This document shows, piece after piece, positions 11,628-23,600 of a DNA stretch of 64,000 bases. The notes below the pieces were generated by a model. It was not told the origin of the DNA and ran no database searches. It saw nothing but the letters and a program-made list of their open reading frames with translations. Position numbers and translations under genes: made by a program. This stretch comes from Beroe forskalii (lineage: Eukaryota > Ctenophora > Nuda > Beroida > Beroidae). The DNA is taken from positions 1,449,227 through 1,513,226 of the forward strand of contig WFMF01000008.1 in the NCBI GenBank assembly GCA_011033025.1, in the 5' to 3' direction. Positions within the stretch are counted from its first letter, which is position 1; the number at the start of each line of letters is the position of its first letter.

Positions 11628-13527
11628 CTACAGCAAACCATCATCCTCCTCCTCAGCTATCTCCTTAGCATACTCCAGATCCTGTTGTTCTCTCTCACGC
11701 TGCTTCTGGGCATCTTCCAGATTATCATTGTATGACTTGGGAGGGAACCGCATTGCTTTGATGCTGTGGTTGTGGATGTCCAAGCAGAATCGGATGCGCT
11801 CATGGTAAGCTTTCAGGGGTTCATTAGTACTGTAAAGATCAACACTGCTGCTACTCTGCATGTACCCATGCTCATGGTCGATGGTAGCTTCTATTACACC
11901 ATCGTGAATTGCCTGCAATATTTCAATTTAATGGGAATTTGATCACACATGATAGAACATCCAGCAATGGTCAGATAAATACTAAAATATAATTTTGTTC
12001 CACCGACCACCAATCAATGATAGATTTACATCTGGCATCAAAATAAAAGTTTGACAGTTTTAATTTTTTAATTAAAAAATAAATGAAAATTTAAAAAAAA
12101 ACTTAGATCGACTATAATAGCAATAAGGAAATTATCAGAAAAGATGTCTGCAGTGCAAGAAAAAACATGGTCTGTCTTTGCTTTACCTTTGCTATAATGT
12201 ATTCAGCATCTTCAGGACTATCTAACTGGAGTTTTTCAGCAACATCTGCCAAACTGATCCTACTATAGCTTGCAGCAACACTCTTTATACCTGCATTAGG
12301 ATGTTTCGCTAAAAGAACAATGCTATGTGTACCTGTTTAGTGATTAAACTGATGTGGAAAATCATTGATTATGTTCATACTTTCATATAATTGACTGGCC
12401 AGTGGCTATAGTCTATAGAATATTGATGGGAATGAGAATACTCTATTACCTGTCTTGATAACATTGTGTCGTAATCTGTTAATCAATGTAAGGGTCCCTT
12501 CCTTCATAAACTTTTCAGAGTATTTTTCTAGGACCACAGAGAATTTCCCAAGATCTCCAGCAAGCACAGCCTGAGTGAGTTGCAAGTATGGTTGCAATGA
12601 AAGTCTCAGATGTTGATCTCTGAAAGTGTGGCGTTCAGGAACTTCACCAAGCAGTAGTTGCACAACAACTAACAACTTTGTTGCAGCTTGTTTGAAACCC
12701 ACAGCAGCATTTTGGGGAGCCTTTCTAATAGCTTGATTCAAGTTCTTGAATGCTTCCGAGTAATCAAGTTGAGTTGCTTTAATCTTACCAAGATAGAAGA
12801 GATATCTAGCACTTTCATTATTGTTGGCTTGTTCAGGAAATGTTGTTTTACTAATCAGTTTTTCAGCCTGTTCATAGAGATTGTAATGAATATAGTTTCG
12901 AAGCAGTAAATTAAGAAGCATTGCCTGCCCTTCAGTGTCATGTCGTAGAGTTGATGTACGTAGCCGTCCATGCAGGAGTGTTCTCACTTCATGTAACCTT
13001 CCAGCCATTTCAAAAGCCCTGCTATAGTAAAAGAAACATCTAGCTCCAAGCAAATGCATGGTGGGTTTGTTCAATGACATAACTCTGTTTATCAAAGCCT
13101 GGGCACATGGTATACTGTCATTTATTCTGTTGTTGTCTAAGAGATTGATCAAGGCAAGAAGGTGAACATAAATCTCAGTCAATACACTTCTCACATGACT
13201 TTTTTCATCTTTACTTTCAGAACTAACAAAATAAGCCATCAAAGTTGTTTTGAAGTCATATGCATCAGATATGTATGTTTTACAAATTTGATGTAGAACA
13301 GCATCATTCAATCTCTTTCGAGTGGATGCCAATTGTCTTAGAACACGTTGAACAAATCTAGGTTCCTTGTTCACAATGCTCTTTTCAATGATCCCCATGT
13401 GTTCTTTGATATCTTCAATGGTCAAAGCATCAATTTCAGATTGAGGTTTGGGTGTTTCTTCTTTCATTTCAACATCAGGGTCCTCACTCTTCCCTTTCTT
13501 TGCTGCTATTTTGGCTGCCATATTCAC
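11628..13527 (-). CDS. PSMD3: 26S proteasome regulatory subunit Rpn3/PSMD3
   Basis: This is a non-ATPase lid subunit of the 19S regulatory particle. Three exons, 13527-12450, 12290-12187 and 11912-11628, join in frame to 488 codons, near the usual length of about 500-530. The N-terminus is charged and low-complexity. A helical PCI-type solenoid follows, then the PCI domain across the junctions ([10 protein letters not shown] / [20 protein letters not shown]), and the typical tail [20 protein letters not shown] ending in an acidic stretch. Start: the first ATG; M3 is an alternative. All splice sites are GT/AG. The left duplication breakpoint lies about 490 bp beyond its stop codon. Confidence 0.97.
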
Positions 13528-13539
13528 TACCTCAGATGA

Positions 13540-16100
13540 ATTTATATTTTAGTAACAACTTTCATCACATCCCCTTGATTCTGAAATGCCTGCAGGAAAT
13601 GCCTATAGGTGGGAATGTCATTGTCCCAAATGTCCCAATTTACTTTTTTGAGTGAGGGAGTGTCATTAGAGACATTTGGGACAATTGGGACAGATAAAAA
13701 GTGGGAAGAATTAGTGACTTTTGAATTGATCCCTGTTTTGTGGCTTGACTGTACAAACATGACTGTAAATCAATTGTATTCCAAAGATAAAAGATACTAA
13801 TTGATACCTGTTTTTATCATTCAAGTAACTTCTGACAGAGAATTATACTACTACACCATACTACACCATACTAAAACTCTACTATCTTATATATAATTTG
13901 GAGATGGCACATGAATTATGTATGTGCAGGCACACAGTTTAAATTTGAGCTTGCCAAGAAAATGGCAAGGAAAACAAAGGCTAAGCTGGGATACGTTGCC
14001 CCGTTGCTATTGAAACCGATTTTTGTGCACGTGCAGATTATGATCAGTTCTATGCAAGTGCTTTCTATCATGCTACGACTGTTTAATGCTTTGCTGTAGT
14101 TTTTGCAAATTTTTGACCTTTCCTTAACTTTAAAGTCAAGGTCTCTTGATGGAGAAAGGACATAACTTGAATTATGGAGGATATTCCAGATGGATTGCTT
14201 TCATTGTGGCAGAGGTAGTTCGATAATCAAAGTTGAGTCGGTGAAAACAGTAGTAACTGCAGTTGTGAAATGAAGGGTTTAGTAACGAGTAAAAATTACT
14301 AAACGTCATATTACACATGAGGGCCGAAGTAATTATTACAAGTTATTAAACTGAATTATGCACCGACTTTACTCGAAAAAATGGCAATATTTTGAAACAC
14401 AAGGAAATGTTTTAAATTAAGATTTGAAGGTACAGTTTGCTCAACTGTGGAAAATAAATTATTACGCACTGTTCTATTGCACCATTAAATTATTCGGCAG
14501 AGGTGCGCAATCGATTCATCAAAGTTGGTGCCTATAGGGTTTCTGAATGCATAGCATTAACACACCTGGAAGGTGCATAATTTACCGTTATGGTTACAAG
14601 GTGTGCACAATTCAATCGATTTGTGCACAGACAGTTCCTGGCCTGTGAACAAAACAAAATTGTCCAATGTCAGTGTCAGTATGAGAACCAGTTGTCAGAA
14701 TTAACATCATCTTGCAATCAAAACGGAACGCTGGAACAAAACTCACATGGTTAAGCACATCTAAGACTAACCAACGAATTTGATCTATTTTTCACTCTGC
14801 TCCTTCATAAATTTTTTTGAATATTTGTTTTTTTGCTCATAACTTTTGACTTCTGATCTAATTAGATAATAATAATAATAATATCAATTTTTTACAGCAC
14901 TCATTTTAATAATATCCTTTCTTCCCATATAAAAAGAGGCGAATTCCATGTGCTGAGGGCAGACATCAAGTCAATTATGAAAACTGTTTTTGATGCGGTA
15001 AAAAGTATCCAATCAATTCAAATGGCAGTGTTTAAAACTTGCAAAGGAGGTGCTGCGTAGCAGCGCCAAGTGAGCTGTGTGTGAGCTGTGCGTTTGCTGT
15101 GTGTTTGCTAGTAAAGTATAATTATTACCCTGTTGGGGCTCAAACTCTAGTGTGATCATTATTGATATATCACTCCTTTATAGAACTACTGTACAGTGGG
15201 GAATAAGTACAGTAAAGCTTACCCATGAAACTCAAAGTAAAGACAGTTAAAAAATTAAAAAAAGAGAATAAATTTAAAAAAAAAGATTAAAAAAAAACTT
15301 GGCCCATGGCCAGTCGGTTACCCAAGCAGTCCATTTAAAAAGATAAAGAAAAGAAGGCTTGCCCCCTGAAAAAGCATACTTGAAAACAGTATAAAATTTT
15401 TTTGCTTTACAGCAACATGGTTCAACAAAAAAACTCTTCACAAAATTACATCGTTCATTTCAACACATCCAAGGTCTTATCTATAAAGGTGTATGGGTAT
15501 ATTACAAACATATCAAAGAATTGCAAACCGATTTTATACTTCAAGGATCGAAACAGGAGGAGGAAGAAACTAAACTGTGAATCATCAGTGGTTACCCTAC
15601 AGATGTAAGGTCCTCCCTTGTCAACTGCAATGAGAATGTCTACATCAGCAGGTGGCAAGAGAGACTGGAGAGGTTTTGGCCCACCATACCTCTCACCATA
15701 CCTCTCTGGGCCACCCAGAACTCTGAAAATCCTGAGCATCACAGTTTAGCAAGGAAGGGGAGGAAGGACATAAAATTCAAAAGAAGTGGAACATTAGTGG
15801 GAGAGTAAAATCTTGATATCTAAAGTGGCTAATGTTGGTTCAAAAGATATTGGTTTGTAAAATATACAACTGCTAAAATCGTTGGTGTTATAAGAGATAC
15901 ACTAGTCAATAAAATATTTTACAATGTGTTCATGGCTTCATAACTTAAATGCAACATAAAATAATTCAATATGAATCAACATCCCTATCTAGGTGCCAAA
16001 AATTACAAATAAATAAATAAAGGCACAAGCTTAATTAATTGATTAAAAAACAAAATAAACATGCAATGTGTTACTTTGAATAAATTATTGAAATGAAATA
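13540..16100. other. Intergenic region with scattered repeats
   Basis: No confident gene was found. Near 13600-13690 two copies of a CCCAAATGTCCCAATT-type motif lie in inverted order just upstream of PSMD3. A block at 13895-14075 is shared with 31885-32035. A-rich tracts lie near 15235-15300. A segment of about 60 bp at 15388-15450 recurs at 34660-34720. A minus-strand ORF (15742 to 15545, with PADVDILIAVDKGGPYIC) could be an exon, but I do not recognise it. Confidence 0.5.
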
Positions 16101-16127
16101 CATTAAAACCTAAAAACTTGTCCGTGT

Positions 16128-16475
16128 CGTACGATGTATGACCGCTGACAATCAGCGCCGCGCGCGCGGCGCTGATTCTCGAGAGGGTCTGTCAACGTCA
16201 GACAACTAAAAACGTGTCGTTCGATGTATGACCCGCTGACGCCAGTTGCGAAGTCTCGATGAGAATCGCAGCGCCGCTGATTCTCGAAAGGGTTCGTAGG
16301 ATGTTACCCTACCCTCGCGCGCGGCGCAACGTTCCACATCTGGACGTCACTTTGCAACCATCCAGTCAGAAGAAATAGACGGGGCAACGTCCGTCGACGA
16401 GAGGGTCTGTCAACGTCAGACAACTAAAAACTAGCAACACATGATAATATCATGTGTTGCTAGTTTTAGGCTCGA
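16128..16475. repeat. GC-rich palindromic repeat cluster
   Basis: The cluster includes the hairpin CAGCGCCGCGCGCGCGGCGCTG, two copies of a GTCGTACGATGTATGACC-type segment, GAGAGGGTCTGTCAACGTCA, and a perfect palindrome of about 40 bp at 16428-16468 (AAAACTAGCAACACATGAT and its complement). The same motifs recur in opposite orientation at 34840-34960, so this is a dispersed foldback family. From 16510 to 17600 I see nothing I can support as a gene. Confidence 0.75.
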
Positions 16476-17615
16476 TGTCTGACGTTGACAGTATCTCTCC
16501 CATATAAACGACGGGCGTCGCCGTCAATTTTTCTATATCATTGATATGCCCTCTAATTGTAAATTTTAGGAAGCGCGCGCAATTGTCAGGCTCGCTGGCG
16601 CATGCTGCGCTGCTCGGAATTCGGCACCTGTACCGCGCCCAAACGGCAAACTCTCAACGGCTGGCAGCACTGCAGCATCGGGCCCGTAGCACCGGGCAAG
16701 CATCAAACAACTACAAGTATTCAATATTGATGGTATGGTAAGTATTAAGTAATTACGAATGGATATTGTGTTTCAACTTTGAGCAATGAATATTTTATCA
16801 TGTATTTTCATAGTCACATTCTTTCACATCTGTTACCATGGTGTCTTGACCTTTTGATCTATATCATGCCCGGCGTTTTAAACTTTATGAACATGCAGCA
16901 TAGGCCGTTACGAAATTGTGCTTTCATATAATATATGCTTCTAGAAAGTGCATTTGCGCGCTATCGCACTCCGCAAAAAGTACACAACTTATGCGCGTCG
17001 TAATACTAATACGCCGCGCATGAAAAGGTCACAGACACATGTTAAGGCGTCATGAACAGTCATCGTCTAAATATGTGATCAAACTTTAAAACAAAGAGGA
17101 AATGATAATAGGGAATAGGATGGACCTAAAAGTGAGCATTTCCAAACAGTGGACAATGCAATGACAAAACTAAATTATGATTTCATAGTGGGAACCGTCA
17201 TCTTGTGGGCGAATCTGCGAAAACCGATATACAATACCTATTAAATAATTTATCCACTTATATAACTGTTTGTTTCTGAGATGCATTATTTTAAGGTTTT
17301 TACCAAAAACAAAACTTTAAATCGATTTTAGTCAATTAAAGATTTCAAACAATTTCGTTCTAAAACTTTGGTCTGATCAGCATTTCAAGCCCGATGTTGA
17401 AAGCTACATGATTGACTGATTGTTATTTCTGTGCTGGTTTTATCAGCAAACCGGATACCTAAGCGAAGTCTCCCGAAAATAAAGAATTATACAAGTACAC
17501 CTAAACGCAAGGAAATGCTTCGGATCAGCTAAGTAACTTAAAGTTAAAACTTAAAGCAGTTCGCTGTGTTTGCTAGTGAAAGAAAATAGTTAATGGCAGC
17601 AGCCAATGATTTCTG

Positions 17616-20600
17616 CTATCTATCTGCATTTGCGAATTGTTTGTTGGGTCCTAATCTAACTATTAGTTTCCTGATAGACTCCCTTTTCTTGGTGATATCC
17701 TGCTGGGAAAACCAGTCCTTTCTTTCAACGGGGAACCGGTAATCTGTGATAGGGCTCTGAAACAAATCACTGGTAATAAAGCTAATCACTGGTAATTAAA
17801 GCTAATCAGTTGCTTATAAAGCAAATCACTGGTAATAAAGCTAATCACTGGTAATAAAGCTGATCAGTTGCTAATAAAGCTAATCACTGGTAATAAAGCT
17901 AACCAGTAACCAGGGTACTCGATATTCCATCATATTTGGTATTGCAACGACACAACTGTTAGACAATAGTACGTGTCCTCATGCACCGATCAATGAAAGA
18001 ATTGACGCGCATTTTATACAATACAGCGCGCGCAAAAATAATTATAACTCTTTATAATTTAAATTATAGAATTTTTGTCGAAAGTACAGTTTTTTTACAC
18101 GTTTTCATCGATCGATCCATGGGCACACATTATGGGCAAGGAATTGACAAATATATCCAGCGGATACCCGGCTGATTAAACTCCCACATTACCTCGAAGA
18201 ATTTCTCCACGAATTGCAGCAGAAAGACCCCACAGTCGCAGAAGTTCTCCTGGAGGGGGCCCTCAACGAATATCCCCGGGAAGTTGTTCTTGGTGAAGCT
18301 CCGGGGGCCCCGCTCGCTCTTCGTCTTCCACTCAACTAAGGGAGTGTGGGGTGGTGAGGGTGTCAATGACCAATTGACCAGTCATTCGACGCACACTAGA
18401 TGTACCCTAGGCGCACCCTAAATCAAAATGCACCCCAAGTGATGCTGCTCGAGTTCACATACCTACATTCCCCGTGTCCTCAGACGTACTACCCCCATCA
18501 TCCGGACCCCGGGACCCATATGACCCTTAAAACGGGACCCATGTAACCCCCCCCCCCATTAATATAAGTGTTATTTGTAGAGTGTCTAAATCCTGGACAA
18601 CGCATCAATCCGCAACAAGAAATAAGGAAATCAGATGATTTGTAATACCTGCCAGATAGTTTCTGATGTTGCTGACAACGCGGTTGCGGCCGTTAGCCAC
18701 CAAACTGTCGAACATTAGCACGCAAGGTCGGCAGGTGATCGGTGGCATCGTCGAGTGCTCCCTGGCCTGAGATGAGGGTTATTGGAATGCAAATGTGGTA
18801 ACAAAAATCAGGTTATCAGATATTATACCCCTCCCAGGCTGCTCGTTTTAGCGACCAAGTAAGTTGTAGTTATAGTATGTAATGTGAAATAAGACGTGTA
18901 ACCGCTTATTATTCTCGATAATAAGTTAACAGGATTTGTAATTCTCTATTGTTATTCACTAGTTGAATGATTTTAAGAGCCCCCGGACGCACCTTTGACA
19001 AGACCCCGTCAATGTCCTTCTCATCTGGTTCAGTCTCTCCATCCCTTTCAGACCTCTTCTGGGAGGGCTTCCAGTTGGGGTTCTCCTCAAAGTGAGGTGC
19101 CTCCAGCCAGGGGTAGCAGATGATGGCCAGATACCAGTGACTGTGCTCGTTTATGGGTACGATGATGTAGTCCTTGCTGAACAGATCAATGGACTTACTC
19201 CATTTCTTTACCTGAAAAGGGTCCCTTGCTAGTCATTGTGGGGAGCTCAATTTGACTTGAAGCATCAAATGCCACGCTAAATTCACGGTAGTTGGCCTTT
19301 TTGACAATATATCGACCCTAACGTTATTCCACCAAATCTCACAGCGGAATTACTCCGGGGAATACGAATACCAATGAAGCCGTAAGTTACCCTGACATTT
19401 CACAGACCTGCTGGTGCATGCGCTCCGAAGGATTCAGCTTCTTAGCGGCAGGGTCCTTCTTAGGCTCCTTCTTGGCAGGCTGGGTGAGGGCTTTGTAAAA
19501 GAACGAGTTGAAGAGATGGGTCTTTTCTCTCAGTGCCGGGGACATTAGCTCGTGGTGAATGTACTGAAACAGAGAATCCTGGTGTCAGAAAGAGAGAGTC
19601 AAAGATGCACTCAAAATTATGAGGCGGTTGAGGTCCTCAACCGAGGATGCTCGGTTTGGAAGGGGACTGGAAAATTATTTACAATCAAGAATTCTATTAT
19701 CTGTTTCAAATGGGGAAAGTCTGGAATTCTTAAAATTTACCTTGAGGTAAAAGTCGAGGATGCTGTAGACTTACCTTGAGGTAAAGTCGAGGATGCTGTA
19801 GACTTACCTTGAGGTAGAAGTCGAGGATGCTGTCGTTGAGGAACTCCTCTGGCTTGAGACACTCCAGATCTGCGTAGGTTAGGGTGATGCTGGCTTGCAC
19901 CGGTGGCGGGGGGTAAACGAGGAGAGTCCTCGTGTCCTGCTCAATGACATCCGTATCCATGTGTCTGGGGGAGTAGGGCGCATGTATAACACATTGGTCG
20001 ATGATCGATCGAAAGAAATTGGTCGATCGATAATTCGATCGACTGATGTGTTTCGCACAGAAAATCTTTGGCCTAGTTGGGCATTGGGCAATAGCTATAA
20101 AATTGCCTTGTATATACTCGAATTACTCAAACAGTAACACTCACGAATCGAAGTGGTCTACTGGAGGCAGGAGGTCTTTGATGTAGTTGGAGGAGACGGC
20201 CTCTATCCGGTTCATCTTGACGGTGTGGTGCTTGTTGAGGTAGTACCTACAAAACGAACGGTTAAAATGTCTCAGTAAATCCGGTAACCGTTCGGCAAAG
20301 AAGATCGGTTAACCGGTATTTCGGCTATGGTTCCTTAACTGACTGGTTTTAATGAAACGGTTTATTGGAAAATCCAAATGTTCGGTTAGGGTTACGGTTA
20401 GGCGTAAAGGCCGGTTAACCGGTTTTTAACCGGTTGTCTGCTAGACTATAGTACCCCATCATGTTAAGGTGGCTGGAGGGCGGCTCCTTCACGAACTCCA
20501 GACTTATCACTCGCTTGTACTTCACCACGTTCATCGGATCCAGTTCCAGGGGGAATTGCCGTGAGAGAGCGTTCTTCAGCTGTCCGATGAGACCGTTAGC

Positions 20601-23600
20601 CCACATCTCCTGTGTAGAATAAGGAAGGGGTTATATTTCTGAATAACCAATTGTTTTAGCCCTTTCTCGGCTCTTTGTCCACCTTGTATGAGCGTGTTCT
20701 TGGTTTATCGTTCACTAAGTTTGTTCCGGTCTCTATGATCGAAGAGTGATCAAACCACATATAATCATTAATCTTGCGTGGCAGACTCTTTGTCTGACGT
20801 CGTCAGACCCATTATTTGAACGCCTGAAAACAAAGTCTTACCTCAACGTGAATAACGATAGCCAGGAGGTCGGAACTGAAGTGTGTTTCGATCTTAACCA
20901 CCTCGTTCCAAGGAACACAGACTTTAACCTCGGCTAACAGCACCTCACTGGTTACGTTAAACTCGAAGTGCTCCATGTTGATCTGAAATGAAGTTGGTGA
21001 TTGATGACAGGTTTTTTCATAAGTTTACTAAACTTATGAAAAAAGTACTAAACTTAGTTTAGTACTATTCATTCTAAGTTTAGAATAAAAGAGGTGGTGA
21101 ATAAGATTCGTAATTCATCTCCAACTGTAAAAAAGCTCCCCGTCTGGGTCGCCCGCGTGACAGGCGGGAATACTAACCACTATACTAACGAGGACATGAC
21201 TGATTTGAATTCAGGGAAATCATAAAAAACAACGTAGGAATAAAGGTTATCTCAAATTCACAAAGCTCAACTTCAAATACTGGCATATAATTATGGGCGA
21301 TTAAAATCGTGCTTAATATGAAAACACGTGTTCAGCGACAAGTCAAGATTCGATTAGGAGCTATAGCGCGGCCGTCCGTGATTCAGAGCCGCGCGCGGCG
21401 TGTGTGCGCGCGAAACCGCGCCAGGCACTGTTGATGAAAGATCTAAATTACAATGCTAACAACTAATGTAGACCTACCTCGAGAATCGTTACATCCAGTT
21501 TCGTCAAGGAACCGATGTGTGCCGCTGATATGCACCATTGGTGAACATCACCTGCATTCTGAAAAGGTTTTAACTTCAAACTTGAGAAATCTTCACAAAA
21601 TTAAAAGGATATCATCGTGGCATCAACGAATCATGGCCACAGTGAGATGGAATTGAAATAGTAATCCTGATATCGTGAATTAACGATGGATGAGCATGTC
21701 AAATGGCCCACAAAATAGATTGGTCAGTACGGAAATTCTAAGCTTCAATCTCCTTTCTATCATGCTGTAGTGCTGTACTGCAAAATATGTACAGAGTTTA
21801 TCGGGTTAGAGACATAACCATTAACCACTGTACTGTGGTAGAAGTTGCGATAGAAATATATTAGAAATTGCGATAGAAATAAGACGGTAATTGGTCCATT
21901 ACTCACAGTATCGGCTTCGTCATCTGAACTATCTAATGTCATCGGGTTATCGGCAGTACTGCCAATCCCAGAGGCTCTGGTGTTGCGTGCTGGTTCCTCG
22001 GGCTGAAATATCGGATCTGTTTAACATTTATTTTTACGTTATAACCGCTTCAAATCATTTCTGTGAACACAAATGCCTTAAAATGCTTAAATTTCACCTT
22101 TATCATCTTTATTATTATTATCGTACAAATTCATTGGAATGAAGCAATTTATAATGGTCAAAACTTTAGCGTCATGTGAAGTGATTCATTTTAAGAGCAT
22201 ATAATCACACAGGTATGACAACAGTATTTCAAACGACATGAATCTCACACTAGTACGCCAGACTAAATGACTCTGACACCAGTATGTTATGCTACATGTC
22301 TCTGACACCAGTATGTCAGACTACATGTCTCTGACACCAGTTTGTCAGACTACATGTCTCTGACACCAGTATGTCAGACTACATGTCTCTGACACCAGTT
22401 TGTCAGACTACATGTCTCTAACACCAGTATGTCAGATTACATGTCTTTGACACCAGTATGTCACACTACATGTCTCTGACACCAGTATGTCAGACTACAT
22501 GTCTCTGACACCAGTATGTCAGACTACATGTCTCTGACACCAGTATGTCAGACTAAATGTCTCTGACACAAGTATGTCAGACTACATGTCTCTGACACCA
22601 GTATGTCAGACTACATGTCTCTGACACCAGTATGTCAGACTACATGTCTCTGACACCAGTATGTCAGACTACATGTCTGTGACACCAGTATGTCAGACTA
22701 CACGGCTCTGACACCAGTATGTCAGATTACATGTCTCTGACACCAGTATGTCAGATTACACGTCTCTGACACCAGTATGCCAGACTACGTGTCTCTGACA
22801 CCAGTATGTCAGACTACATGTCTCTGACACCAGTATGCCAGACTACGTGTCCCTGACACCAGTACATCAGACTACGTGTCACTGACACCAATACATCAGA
22901 CTACGTGTCCCTGACACCAGTACATCAGACTACGGGTCCCTGACACCAGTAAATCAGACTACGTGTCCCTGACTCCAGTACATCAGACTACATGTCTCTG
23001 ACACCAGTATGTCAGACTACATGTCTCTGACACCAGTATGTCAGACTACATGTCTCTGACACCAGTATGTCAGATTACATGTCTCTGACACCAGTATGTC
23101 AGACTAGATGTCTCTGACACCAGTATGTCAGATAACATGTCTCTGACACCAGTATGTCAGATTACATGTCTCTGACACCAGTATGACACTTGAATAAGCT
23201 GCCCAGACGCCAGTACTGCGAATATATGACACCATCTGACACTCAGCCAGCACATCACCCTTGAGTTTCACCACCATGCCAAGTTACCAAGTTTTGTCAC
23301 GATGCAAAGTGCTACATTTAACCTATAAATGGTGTAACCACCACTGAAACCTGTTCCTCATTTCATTTCAAATGACAGAATCTCGCATTGAAAGGACTGA
23401 GCTATATTAAGAAGGTCAGGTACTATTTAAGCCTGTGGAAACCTCAATCTGTAGTTTAGAATCTGGATTTGTGTTGAGAACTCACTTTGTATAAACCAAC
23501 ATTAGACACAATAGCTGCTCGAACTGAAGAACGAATAAAAATCCTGCGACGGATTGCAATCAGTACTGACGTCAGAATGCAACGTTTGAGAAGTGATGTA

